From NCBI GenBank assembly GCA_002633315.1, contig NWBN01000015.1:62001-126000 (forward strand): a DNA stretch of 64,000 bases, written 5' to 3'. The stretch comes from Bacteroidales bacterium Phil6. GTDB lineage: Bacteria > Bacteroidota > Bacteroidia > Bacteroidales > F082. Below the pieces are notes generated by a model, which saw only the letters and a list, made by a program, of their open reading frames with translations, had not been told where the DNA came from and did not search any database. Positions 14,757 to 23,597 of this stretch are shown here, piece after piece. The number at the start of each line of letters is the position of its first letter. Position 1 is the first letter of the stretch. Position numbers and translations under genes: made by a program.

Positions 14757-17744
14757 ATGACTGATATAACTTCTTCCAAAAGCATTGTCTTCAATGATAC
14801 TCCCTTTAATCATCTTATGAGAAACAGAATTTACAGGGTATTGATGATAGCTTCTTCTTACGATGCTTTCCTTCTTGAGGAAGACGGACGCATAGATGAA
14901 CAGATATTCAATGAATATGTGTCTTTAAATTTGCGTTATCCTCCTACTTTTTTCAGAGCTTCAAGTTTTGAAGAAGCAGAAGAGATTCTTAAAGTAGAGA
15001 AAATAGATGCCATTATTGAAATGCTTAATCCTGAAGATTCTTTTTCCAATCTTTCTGCAAAAAGTATAAAGACTTTGTATCCTGATATTCCTGTCGTGGT
15101 ACTTACGCCTTTTGTGCGGGAAAATTCTTTCAACTTGATGAATGTGGATTCTTCTGTGGTGGATTACGTGTTCGCATGGCTTGGCGATGCAAGTATTATC
15201 TTGGCAATAATAAAACTTATCGAAGATAAGATGAATGCCGATTATGACATTTTGAATGTTGGGGTTCAGTGTGTTATACTTGTCGAGGACTCGGTGCGTT
15301 TTTATAGTAGCATTTTGCCGAAACTGTATCAGATTATCATACAGCAGTCGGAATCTTTTATGTCGGAGGCTCTTAATGAACATCAGAAGATGTTGCGCAA
15401 AAGAGGCCGTCCCAAAATATTTCTTGCAAAGTCTTATGAAGATGCAGTGTCGTTGTATCAGAAATATAGGAATAATCTGCTTGGCATAATATCCGATGTG
15501 TCGTATCCGCTCGATGGTGTCGTCGATGACAAGGCGGGAATAAAATTGTGTGACTTGGTAAAGAAAGATGATAAGAATACTTCGTTCATGCTGATGTCCA
15601 CAGACTCGGACAATAGTTTGTATGCCAATATGTTGGAGGCTGGTTTTATCAATAAGAACTCCAATTCTTTCCTTAGGGAATTGACAGATTTTATTAAAAG
15701 GTATCTGGCATTCGGAGATTTTGTTTTCATTGATCCTAAGACTAAACATGAAGTGGCAAGAGTGAGTAATCTTCGTGACTTGCAGAAGAAGATTTTCGAT
15801 ATTCCGGATACTTCGTTCAGGTATCATACAGAACGCAATCATCTCTCTAAATGGTTGAGAGCCAGAGCATTGTTTACTTTGGCAGATGTATTTAGGAAAT
15901 TCACTCCGGAGGACTTTGTCGATATGATAGCTGTCAAGACTTTTGTATGTGAGGTGATATCGCGTTTTCGCGCTCATGTGTCGCATGGTGTCATAGCTGA
16001 GTTTGACAGTAAGAAATATGATGATTATTATACTTTTACGAGGATAGGGCAAGGATCGCTCGGAGGGAAGGGAAGAGGTCTGGCATTTTTGGATCAGTTG
16101 ATAAAGAAAAAAGGTCTTGGAGACAAATATGAAAAAGTCAGGATAAGCATACCTCAGACTATAGTCTTGTGTACCGATGTTTTCGATGAGTTCATGAGGT
16201 CCAACAGTCTTTATGAGAAGGCATTTTCCGATAATCTCACTGATGAACAGATTTTACGTTGTTTTCTCGAAGCGGAATTGCCTTACGGTATAAAAGAAGA
16301 CTTGCGTACCATAGTATCGGTGATATCGAAGCCGCTTGCCGTCAGGTCGTCGAGTCTGTTGGAAGACTCATGTTATCAGCCTTTTGCCGGAGTGTATTCT
16401 ACCTTTATGATACCTCTCGCAGATGTTGACGTCATGGTGGATATGCTTCAAAAAGCTGTAAAAAGTGTTTATGCTTCTGTTTATTATCATGAAAGTAAGA
16501 GTTATATGTCAGCAACTCAAAATCTTATTGATGAAGAGAAGATGGCTGTGATAATACAGGAGGTGTGCGGCAACAGTTATGGAGACCATTTTTATCCTAC
16601 CATATCCGGAGTGGGACGTTCCATAAATTTCTATCCTGTTGAACCGGAACAGGTCGAAGACGGAGTGGTGAATCTTGCCCTCGGTCTCGGTAAACAAATT
16701 GTCGATGGCGGCAGATCTTTGCGTTTCTCACCACGTTATCCGCAGAAGTGTATTCAGCTGAGTAAACCGGAACTTACGATACGTGACTCGCAAAACATGT
16801 TTTATGCTTTGGATATGAAAGCGTCGGATTTTACTGCTTCTACCGATGATGCTGTAAATATAAAACATTATGACTTGTTGCAGGCTGAGGAGGATGGAAC
16901 TTTGCAAATGGTGTGTTCTACTTTCGATTTTCAAGATGAACGCATATATGATGGGTACAGACCTCGGGGCATTAAACTTGTGACATTTGCCTATTATCTT
17001 AAATATGGTCAGTATCAGTTGGTAGAGGCTATTGATGATGTTCTTAAAATTGGACAGGCAGCCATGATGCGTCCTGTAGAGGTGGAATTTGCTGTGAATT
17101 TCGATTCGGAAAATAAAAATGTGGCTGACTTTTATTTGCTTCAAATTCGTCCGATAAGTAATGCTTTTTCCCGTAAGGATGTTGATTTTGAAAATATTAA
17201 GGATGATGACTTGATACTCCGTTCCGACAACACTCTCGGCAATGGTATTGTTTCTGATGTTTACGATGTCATTTATGTTAAACCGCAGTCGTTTGATGCC
17301 TCCAAAACTGAAGTTATGGCAAAAACGATAAGTATGTTGAACAGCAAACTTGCAGCAGAGAAGAGGTCTTGTTTATTGATAGGACCCGGGCGTTGGGGCT
17401 CTTCGGAACCATGGTTGGGCATACCGGTGAAATGGTCCGACATATCTTCTGTCGCTGTGTTCGCGGAATCGGCACTGCCGGATTTCAGGATAGACCCGAG
17501 TCAAGGCTCTCATTTTTTCCAGAATATGACGGCTTTGGGAGTGGGGAGTTTCTCTTTGTCGCCATTTCTTGGCGATGGCTTCTATGATGTGACATTCCTC
17601 GATGCCCAGAAAGCTGAATATGAAGATGACTATATTCGTCATATCCGTTTTGAACATCCATGTGACATTGTCATGGATGGCAAAAAAAGAAAAGGAATAG
17701 TCAAAAAACCCGGTATAGTGACATCATACGACCTTGATGTGTAA
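14757..17744 (+). CDS. Receiver-like domains fused to PEP synthase-type ATP-grasp (PPDK_N) domain
   Basis: 995 residues from the ATG at 14757. Residues ~25-155 resemble a degenerate receiver. Residues ~170-315 form a second receiver with acidic pair (LVEDS, 175-179), candidate phospho-acceptor D247 (GIISDVSYP), S281 (MSTDS) and K300 (FINKNS). Residues ~425-900 carry the PPDK_N/pyruvate-phosphate dikinase ATP-grasp domain, with GSLGGKGRGLAF (433-444) and PLAVRSSSLLEDS (526-538). The phospho-His swivel and the PEP/pyruvate TIM barrel are absent, so it cannot be a complete PEP synthase. Late motifs include GPGRWGSSEPW. The reaction is unknown; a kinase or ATP-dependent signalling role controlled by the receiver is an inference. 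Confidence 0.8.
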   Translation: MTDITSSKSIVFNDTPFNHLMRNRIYRVLMIASSYDAFLLEEDGRIDEQIFNEYVSLNLRYPPTFFRASSFEEAEEILKVEKIDAIIEMLNPEDSFSNLSAKSIKTLYPDIPVVVLTPFVRENSFNLMNVDSSVVDYVFAWLGDASIILAIIKLIEDKMNADYDILNVGVQCVILVEDSVRFYSSILPKLYQIIIQQSESFMSEALNEHQKMLRKRGRPKIFLAKSYEDAVSLYQKYRNNLLGIISDVSYPLDGVVDDKAGIKLCDLVKKDDKNTSFMLMSTDSDNSLYANMLEAGFINKNSNSFLRELTDFIKRYLAFGDFVFIDPKTKHEVARVSNLRDLQKKIFDIPDTSFRYHTERNHLSKWLRARALFTLADVFRKFTPEDFVDMIAVKTFVCEVISRFRAHVSHGVIAEFDSKKYDDYYTFTRIGQGSLGGKGRGLAFLDQLIKKKGLGDKYEKVRISIPQTIVLCTDVFDEFMRSNSLYEKAFSDNLTDEQILRCFLEAELPYGIKEDLRTIVSVISKPLAVRSSSLLEDSCYQPFAGVYSTFMIPLADVDVMVDMLQKAVKSVYASVYYHESKSYMSATQNLIDEEKMAVIIQEVCGNSYGDHFYPTISGVGRSINFYPVEPEQVEDGVVNLALGLGKQIVDGGRSLRFSPRYPQKCIQLSKPELTIRDSQNMFYALDMKASDFTASTDDAVNIKHYDLLQAEEDGTLQMVCSTFDFQDERIYDGYRPRGIKLVTFAYYLKYGQYQLVEAIDDVLKIGQAAMMRPVEVEFAVNFDSENKNVADFYLLQIRPISNAFSRKDVDFENIKDDDLILRSDNTLGNGIVSDVYDVIYVKPQSFDASKTEVMAKTISMLNSKLAAEKRSCLLIGPGRWGSSEPWLGIPVKWSDISSVAVFAESALPDFRIDPSQGSHFFQNMTALGVGSFSLSPFLGDGFYDVTFLDAQKAEYEDDYIRHIRFEHPCDIVMDGKKRKGIVKKPGIVTSYDLDV

Positions 17745-18050
17745 GATGTTGTTTGTCATTGTTCTATTGTTGTTTTGTAAAAATGGGATAATATTTTCAT
17801 GAAGAAAATGAATATCTCTTTCGTTTTATGTCACAAATACGGAAACTTCTTGCGCGAAATGAACTGAAAATGTTATTTTTACATTAAGATTACTGTTGTC
17901 AAAAATTGTTGCTGTTAGCTAAAGTGTTTCCAGACTTTGAATACTTTTTTCTTTATACTGTTCTTTTTCAGTCTGATCGAAATTAATATCACTGAGTGAA
18001 AGAGTTCTTGATTGGAATATCCCAATCACCTCAGAAATGTGAAACTTACG
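17745..18050. other. Intergenic stretch between convergent genes
   Basis: No gene seen. A short palindrome GATTGG/CCAATC with 6-bp spacer lies at 18010-18027. The region ends at a strong bidirectional terminator. Confidence 0.5.
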
Positions 18051-18098
18051 AATCAAAAAAATCTCCGTGAGGCTATTCCTCACGGAGATTTTTTGATT
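18051..18098. terminator. Strong bidirectional terminator
   Basis: A 22-nt left arm (18051-18072, AATCAAAAAAATCTCCGTGA plus GG) pairs with the 21-nt right arm (18078-18098) with only one bulged A, around loop CTATT. A- and T-runs on both sides suit termination of both convergent genes. Confidence 0.9.
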
Positions 18099-18139
18099 AA
18101 CATGTAACGCTTTATATGACGTTACATTAAATTAATAGT

Positions 18140-20044
18140 TTATTTTACAATAAATTTCTGAGTATTGTTTCCTGCTGAAATGAAGTAAACACCTGAACTT
18201 AAAGAACTGACGTTGATTGTGTTAACACCGGCTTGTCCATCGATTGTGTTGATGACTTGACCTGTAATGTTGTAGATGACAATCCTACTGTTATTGCTCA
18301 AGGTGACGTTTAATTTTTCTGTTGCAGGGCTTGGATATACTCTCATAGTGGTATTGTTGTCTATGACTTCATTTACATCAGCAGTACCACCGAAAATGTC
18401 GTTGATGTTAAATGTAAGACCGTAGTATAAGTTGTTTTCGGCATTCGATTCGTCACCTTGTACGAAAGTTCCGGTTTCTTCATCCATCTGAACAGCGATA
18501 ATCAACTGACCGTTACGTAAAACGGCTTGAGGATAAACGAATTCTGAAAGTTGGAACATGAAGTCGGTGGTTAATTGTTTTTGGTCGCTCCATGTTGCAC
18601 CGAAGTCATCTGAATAAGCGGCAAACAATCTATAGAAGTGGTTTCCATTTCCATCTTTGTGATGTTCGTTCATTGCAACCCATACGGCAACCATTTCGTT
18701 TGAAAAAGGATCAACGCAGAGGACCGGCATTGCACAAGTTCCACTATTGTATGCTCCATGCAATGTCATGTCTTCAATTAACCATTCTGTGATATCCTCA
18801 CCGTTCATAATAGGTTGGTCATTTTCGTCCAATGCCGGAAGGAATCCTATATATTCCTCAAACATATCGTGGTTTGCATCGCTGAACAAATACCATGATG
18901 CATAAATGTCTTGATAGAGATATGTCGAGTCCATTACGAATGGCTGACCTGCCTCACCTGCGATACCTACTGCCAAAGCATTAGGATTCAAAGGCATGAG
19001 TTCACTCCAATAAGCGACACCGCCAATACCGGGATAATATGAACCTGAACCCGGAACACCTGTTGAACCGTTGAATTCGTAAACAATGTGGAGTTTCATG
19101 TTGCTGTCCCATTGTGCAGAAACCCAACGAGGATAAAGGAAAATTATGTCAGTGAAATCTTGATCATAACCCGGGTGAGCATAGTAAACAACCTCATCCC
19201 AAGTTTCACCATCATCTTCTGAATAGATAACTTTACCGTCGCACCATGCTGAGTTTACAACAAGACTTAAACGGTTGCAACTTTCGACTGTTTCCATGAA
19301 ATAGCAGTCATTTGAACTAAATGTGATGGCATGTGATGAATCCAAATTAGGAATGATTTCGTTTTGTTTGTCCCAGGTCTGACCACCGTCTTGTGAACGG
19401 AAGTAAATAATAGGCTCCGTAATTCCATCTATTTCTTGTTCACTTGCAGTTGCCATAATGTGAATGATGTCACGGTTGGCACCTGAAGTTTGAACTACAG
19501 GCCAAGTTGGTGAATATGTGTTATCAAGATAACTTACAGCTTCGTATGAATTTGGAGTAATATTGTCTTTATCAGGAATGATATAAACACCGCAATTCGA
19601 AGCTGTGTGAGCAACTACTACTATGCCGTTTTCACCGTATTTTGCAATACTGCCGAAACCGGTTTTTTCATTTTCAATACGTCCTCCGGAAGGAGTCCAT
19701 ACGTCATTTACAGCATCGTATGTACCAATAGCGGTACCACGAGTTGAAAAACTTTCATCAGTTGCGCTTGTAAATGCAAAACTGATTTTGCCGTCATCCC
19801 ACATAATGGTCCAGTTACGTGAAGCTGCATTTGTTTGCCAGTCGTAAATGGTGTAGTCTAACTCACCGTCTGTTCTTGTCATAGGAGTTTCACCTGCAAC
19901 ATATTTCAATGATTCACTTCCATTGAAAATCTGTTTTGTAGCAACATTCTTCAAAGCATCACTCTTGGATGCCGTTCTTACTTGTGCGAAACCGCTGACA
20001 GCGATTGAAAGCACCAATGCTAAAGTAAAGATTGTCTTTTTCAT
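18140..20044 (-). CDS. Secreted Asp-box (sialidase-like superfamily) protein with T9SS sorting domain
   Basis: 634 residues. The signal peptide is MKKTIFTLALVLSIAVSGFA. Three Asp-box/BNR motifs (SQDGGQTW ~217-224, SEDDGETW ~275-282, SDDFGATW ~478-485) indicate a beta-propeller of the sialidase-like superfamily. The Arg triad and Tyr/Glu of true sialidases are not evident, so enzymatic activity is not claimed. The last ~75 residues (from MRVYPSPATEKLNVTL to GVYFISAGNNTQKFIVK) are a type A T9SS sorting domain, so the protein should be exported and anchored or released at the surface. It has its own promoter and a shared strong terminator. Confidence 0.85.
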   Translation of the reverse strand: MKKTIFTLALVLSIAVSGFAQVRTASKSDALKNVATKQIFNGSESLKYVAGETPMTRTDGELDYTIYDWQTNAASRNWTIMWDDGKISFAFTSATDESFSTRGTAIGTYDAVNDVWTPSGGRIENEKTGFGSIAKYGENGIVVVAHTASNCGVYIIPDKDNITPNSYEAVSYLDNTYSPTWPVVQTSGANRDIIHIMATASEQEIDGITEPIIYFRSQDGGQTWDKQNEIIPNLDSSHAITFSSNDCYFMETVESCNRLSLVVNSAWCDGKVIYSEDDGETWDEVVYYAHPGYDQDFTDIIFLYPRWVSAQWDSNMKLHIVYEFNGSTGVPGSGSYYPGIGGVAYWSELMPLNPNALAVGIAGEAGQPFVMDSTYLYQDIYASWYLFSDANHDMFEEYIGFLPALDENDQPIMNGEDITEWLIEDMTLHGAYNSGTCAMPVLCVDPFSNEMVAVWVAMNEHHKDGNGNHFYRLFAAYSDDFGATWSDQKQLTTDFMFQLSEFVYPQAVLRNGQLIIAVQMDEETGTFVQGDESNAENNLYYGLTFNINDIFGGTADVNEVIDNNTTMRVYPSPATEKLNVTLSNNSRIVIYNITGQVINTIDGQAGVNTINVSSLSSGVYFISAGNNTQKFIVK

Positions 20045-20095
20045 AGATAAAATTGTTAAGTGTTCAAAATTTGACTATTAATTAACTTTATAGTG

Positions 20096-20103
20096 CAAAG
20101 ATA
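20096..20103 (-). promoter_or_regulatory. -7 box of the Asp-box protein gene
   Basis: TATCTTTG on the minus strand (CAAAGATA at 20096-20103), about 50 bp upstream of the start codon. Confidence 0.6.
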
Positions 20104-20603
20104 AAATATATCTTTTAAAAAAAACAATTATTTATTGAAAAAATTATGCAATGATGTCTCAAAACATAGAAAGTAAATAAGATTCAATGCATTATATTTT
20201 TGTGGTTCTAAATAAAAAACACAAACAAGAATTTTACTCAAGAGCAAAATTATGGAAAATCAGAAAAAACGTTAAAGATGGATTGTGGAGAACATAAAAA
20301 ATAAGTTTTTGAAATCTGATGAAAGCGGATTGAAAAGAATACAACACCACATAATATTGATTGAGTAACGAATCTTGTAAAAATGTATGGAAAGGATTTA
20401 TCGGACATTTCGGGTGGCAATGATTATAAGTTGTATTTTAAATTTGCACTATATGAACCAGGGAGTTGGGAGAGTTTTTTATAGATGAAGTCTTAAAATC
20501 ATTTCTGATAGTTTTTTGGTTTTTCATCTTATTACATTTCGTCCCTGCAACCTGTTTTTAAAGCGAGTATGGATTTTTTTTATTATCGTTAACAAAAAAA
20601 TCC
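20104..20603. other. Long A/T-rich intergenic stretch, no gene seen
   Basis: About 500 bp between divergent genes with short frames only, none with coding character. Nothing beyond scattered A/T runs could be identified. The size is unusual for this compact region, so an unrecognised RNA or decayed gene cannot be excluded. Confidence 0.4.
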
Positions 20604-20622
20604 TAACTTTGCAGAAAAGTTA
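20604..20622 (+). promoter_or_regulatory. Promoter of the DegT-family gene, palindromic
   Basis: TAACTTTG at 20604-20611 is the -7 box. TAACTTT (20604-20610) and AAAGTTA (20616-20622) form a perfect 7-bp inverted repeat, and the ATG follows at 20628. Confidence 0.55.
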
Positions 20623-20627
20623 ATATT

Positions 20628-21755
20628 ATGCAACATATACCAATGGTTGACCTTGTAGGTCAATATAACAAAATCAAACCTGAAGTCGATGCGGCAATAC
20701 AACAGGTTCTTTCAACAGCGGGATTTATTGGCGGTCCTTTTGTTAAAAAATTTCAAGAAGACTTGCAGAAATATCTTGATGTCAAGCATGTCATTCCATG
20801 TGCCAACGGAACGGATGCTCTTCAGGTTGCCATGATGGCTCTCGGATTGAAACCAGGTGATGAAGTCATTACTACTTCTTTTACTTTTATAGCTTCTGCC
20901 GAGGTGATAGCCCTATTGCGTCTTACTCCTGTCCTTGTCGATGTTGATATGACGACATATAACATTGATCCTATGGCTGTTGAGCGAGCAATTACCGACA
21001 GGACTAAAGCTATAGTGCCTGTCCATCTTTTCGGGCAGTGTGCCAATATGGATGCTATTCTCGATATAGCCCGTCGTCATAACCTTTATGTGATAGAGGA
21101 TAATGCTCAGGCCATAGGTGCTGAATATACTTTTAAAGATGGTACGGTGAAAAAATCCGGTACCATAGGCAATATAGGATGTACTTCGTTCTTTCCTTCA
21201 AAAAATCTCGGCTGCTATGGCGACGGCGGTGCAATCTTTACTGATGATGATGCTTTGGCAGAACAACTGCGAGTGGTGGTGAACCACGGTATGAAAGTGA
21301 GATATTATCATGATTATGTTGGCGTTAATTCTCGTCTCGATGCCATTCAGGCTGCAGTTCTCGATATCAAACTTGCTCATCTTGATGAATATATCAAAGC
21401 TCGTCAAAAAGTCGCTGCTTATTACGAGAAGGCTTTTGCCTGTACCGACAGGATAGTGACACCAAAAACAGCCGACTTCACTACCCATGTGTTCCATCAA
21501 TATACCGTAGTCTTGAAAGATGTTGACCGTGATGGCTTGATGCAGCATCTGCAATCAAAGGGTATCGCAAGTGCCATATATTATCCTGTGCCTCTTCATA
21601 TACAGAAGGCATACAGAGACCCTCGTTATAAGGAAGGCGATTTCCCGAATTGCGAGTATCTGTGCAAACATGTGCTGGCTTTGCCTATTCATACGGAATT
21701 TAATGAAGAACAATTGGAATATGTCACTTCTTCAGTGCTTGAATATATTAGATGA
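20628..21755 (+). CDS. DegT/DnrJ/EryC1/StrS-family sugar aminotransferase
   Basis: 375 residues, PLP-dependent. Family landmarks are NGTDALQVAMMALGLKPGDE (~60-79), the aspartate motif YVIEDNAQAIGA, and the PLP lysine segment FFPSKNLGCYGDGGAIFTD. The C-terminal YYPVPLHIQKAYRD fits the WbpE/ArnB/PglE group, which aminates keto-sugars for O-antigen, capsule or protein glycans. The start MQHIPMVDLVGQYNKI is typical. No other nucleotide-sugar genes are adjacent, so the exact sugar is not known. It stands alone behind its own promoter. Confidence 0.93.
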   Translation: MQHIPMVDLVGQYNKIKPEVDAAIQQVLSTAGFIGGPFVKKFQEDLQKYLDVKHVIPCANGTDALQVAMMALGLKPGDEVITTSFTFIASAEVIALLRLTPVLVDVDMTTYNIDPMAVERAITDRTKAIVPVHLFGQCANMDAILDIARRHNLYVIEDNAQAIGAEYTFKDGTVKKSGTIGNIGCTSFFPSKNLGCYGDGGAIFTDDDALAEQLRVVVNHGMKVRYYHDYVGVNSRLDAIQAAVLDIKLAHLDEYIKARQKVAAYYEKAFACTDRIVTPKTADFTTHVFHQYTVVLKDVDRDGLMQHLQSKGIASAIYYPVPLHIQKAYRDPRYKEGDFPNCEYLCKHVLALPIHTEFNEEQLEYVTSSVLEYIR

Positions 21756-21797
21756 TAAATGCCTTGTGGCATAATCTCTCAAGTAATTTTCAAAATA

Positions 21798-21841
21798 AAA
21801 TTGAACTCTTAGAGTTGAAAATAACTTTTGGAGTTCAATTT
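21798..21841 (+). terminator. Hairpin after the DegT-family gene
   Basis: AAATTGAACTC (21798-21808) and GAGTTCAATTT (21831-21841) are perfect 11-bp arms around a 22-nt loop, 42 bp past the stop codon. No long T-run follows beyond the arm itself. Confidence 0.5.
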
Positions 21842-21906
21842 GTATTTGTACACATTATAATTACGTATATAGACGTGATATAAAGTGATTATGTTGCAGT
21901 ATATTT

Positions 21907-21942
21907 GTTTCAACCATTTAATGATAAAATAATGGTTGAAAC
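21907..21942. terminator. Hairpin between convergent genes
   Basis: GTTTCAACCATT (21907-21918) and AATGGTTGAAAC (21931-21942) form perfect 12-bp arms with a 12-nt loop, 21 bp beyond the end of the stomatin-like gene on the minus strand. Likely terminates that operon. Confidence 0.55.
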
Positions 21943-21963
21943 GTTATTTTAGACAATCTGTTT

Positions 21964-22941
21964 TTATTGTTTAAAGATGTCTTTGATACAACCCAATGAA
22001 CTTAACATGTTGGATGCTTCGTAAGGAATGTAAATTGTTTTGTTGTCTTTGCCGCTTACCATTTCTTTTAAAGTCTCAATGTATTTAATAGCAATCTGAT
22101 AAGAAGCGGGGTCGGCTTGTGAACCTTTTATCGATTCTGCTATTTTGAGTATAGCCTCTGCTTCGGCTTTGGCTTGCAAGATTTTGGCTTGAGCCTCGCC
22201 TTCAGCATTGAGGACTTGAGCTTCCTTGTCTGCTTTAGCCTTGTTGATTTGAGCTTCGCGTTCGCCTTCTGATTTCAGTATCATGGAAGTCTTCTCGCCT
22301 TCAGCCTTGAGTATTTTGGCACGTCTCTCGCGTTCAGCCTGCATCTGTTGTTCCATGGCATCGCGTACGCTTTCCGGAGGAGTGATGTCTTGAAGTTCCA
22401 CTCTGTTGACTTTGACGCCCCATTTGTTGGTTGCCTCATCGAGTACTTCACGCAGTTTCGAGTTGATGGTATCGCGCGATGTCAATGTCTCGTCGAGTTC
22501 AAGTTCGCCTATGATATTGCGTAATGTCGTCTGAGTGAGCTTCTCGATGGCGTTTGGAAGATTCTCTATCTCGTAAACCGATTTGAACGGGTCGGTAATC
22601 TGAAAATACAATAATGCATTGATGCGAGTGGTGACGTTATCTTTGGTGATGACGCTTTGTTCCGGGAAATCATAAACCTGCTCTCTCAGATCTATGATGT
22701 CGGAAGTCTTGATGACGGAATAACTCTCTCCTCTTGAATTGGTGATGAGGTCGCGAGTATAAACTTTTCTCGGCATGTCGATAATAGGCCAAATTATGTT
22801 GATTCCGGATGGCAATGTCCTATGGTAACGACCGAGTCTTTCGATGATTTTTGTCTCGCCTTGTCTTATGATTTTCAAGCCTGAAAGAGCGAAAACGATA
22901 ACAATTAAGGCTATAAGCCCGACAATGATTAATGTACTCAT
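21964..22941 (-). CDS. SPFH/stomatin-like (band 7) membrane protein
   Basis: 325 residues. One N-terminal TM (LIIVGLIALIVIVFALSG) leads into the SPFH domain (IIRQGETKIIERLGRYHRTL, then VTTRINALLYFQITDPFKSV). A long helical region follows, rich in Ala/Glu/Lys (MQAERERRAKILKAEGEKTS and similar repeats up to ~275). This is the paraslipin/QmcA group of membrane-microdomain scaffolds. The upstream gene, only 4 bp away, encodes NfeD, the standard partner of bacterial stomatins, so the two form an operon. Confidence 0.95.
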   Translation of the reverse strand: MSTLIIVGLIALIVIVFALSGLKIIRQGETKIIERLGRYHRTLPSGINIIWPIIDMPRKVYTRDLITNSRGESYSVIKTSDIIDLREQVYDFPEQSVITKDNVTTRINALLYFQITDPFKSVYEIENLPNAIEKLTQTTLRNIIGELELDETLTSRDTINSKLREVLDEATNKWGVKVNRVELQDITPPESVRDAMEQQMQAERERRAKILKAEGEKTSMILKSEGEREAQINKAKADKEAQVLNAEGEAQAKILQAKAEAEAILKIAESIKGSQADPASYQIAIKYIETLKEMVSGKDNKTIYIPYEASNMLSSLGCIKDIFKQ

Positions 22942-22945
22942 ATAT

Positions 22946-23389
22946 TTAATTATTAGATGATTTTTTAACTGTTACTATAATGCTGTCTATTTTTGTAATT
23001 ATGACATGGGAATCTTTATTGATGTAGCTATTGTCCTCGCTGACAGCTTTCCAATTATCTCCATCAACAGCAATTCTCCCTTTGTTGTTTTCTGGGTCTA
23101 TGGCTTCAGTGACTATGGCAGTCCTTCCGATAAGTGCATCTATACCGCTCTTGCGTTCGTTTTTGTTCTGTTTGAAAAGTTTCATGACAAAAGGTCTGAT
23201 TACAACGAAAGAAAGTAGTGTAAATATTGAAAACCATAACAGTTGAATCTTAAATGAACAACCAACAGCAGCCGAAATAGCAGCTGCAATGGCTCCAAAA
23301 CTGAGACATATTGCCGCAAACCCGACAGTGAAGATTTCGATAATGAACATTATCAATGCTCCTATTATCCAAAGATGCCATATTTCCAT
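22946..23389 (-). CDS. NfeD-family protein
   Basis: 147 residues. Hydrophobic helices cover ~5-30, 32-45 and 50-68, followed by a C-terminal OB-fold domain (IGRTAIVTEAIDPENNKGRI, then VDGDNWKAVSED). This is the short NfeD form without the ClpP-like protease domain. It is encoded directly upstream of the stomatin homologue with which NfeD proteins form membrane complexes. Transcription likely starts from the minus-strand box at 23430-23437. Confidence 0.92.
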   Translation of the reverse strand: MEIWHLWIIGALIMFIIEIFTVGFAAICLSFGAIAAAISAAVGCSFKIQLLWFSIFTLLSFVVIRPFVMKLFKQNKNERKSGIDALIGRTAIVTEAIDPENNKGRIAVDGDNWKAVSEDNSYINKDSHVIITKIDSIIVTVKKSSNN

Positions 23390-23429
23390 GTTTTTAGTTT
23401 TAGTGATTTGTCATTCTAAAATTATATAG

Positions 23430-23437
23430 CAAAAATA
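23430..23437 (-). promoter_or_regulatory. -7 box of the nfeD-stomatin operon
   Basis: TATTTTTG on the minus strand (CAAAAATA at 23430-23437), about 40 bp before the nfeD start. Confidence 0.5.
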
Positions 23438-23527
23438 ATATATTTTTTAATATAGAATATATTTTTTAAATATAATTCAATAATAATTTCTGCATTAAAA
23501 AATGTTGTCATCTATGTAAAAAAAAAA

Positions 23528-23557
23528 TTGCAAATTTCTCTGTTTTTTGTATTTTTG
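23528..23557 (+). promoter_or_regulatory. Promoter of the PurF-like gene
   Basis: TTG at 23528-23530 and TATTTTTG at 23550-23557, 19 bp apart, with a 40-nt leader to the ATG at 23598. Confidence 0.65.
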
Positions 23558-23597
23558 TAGCTTCATATTCTAAATATTAACATTAAAATCAAAAAAA

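Noticed and set aside
14961-16052. Long antisense frame (363 codons) within the receiver-PPDK_N gene
   Set aside because: Shadow of a strongly supported gene; composition is His/Ile/Arg rich without motifs.
20534-20546. 13-mer AGGGACGAAATGT (reverse strand) shared with the third box of the phased array at 10769-10781
   Set aside because: Exact 13-mer matches are expected by chance between positions in a 64-kb A/T-rich window; no array surrounds it.
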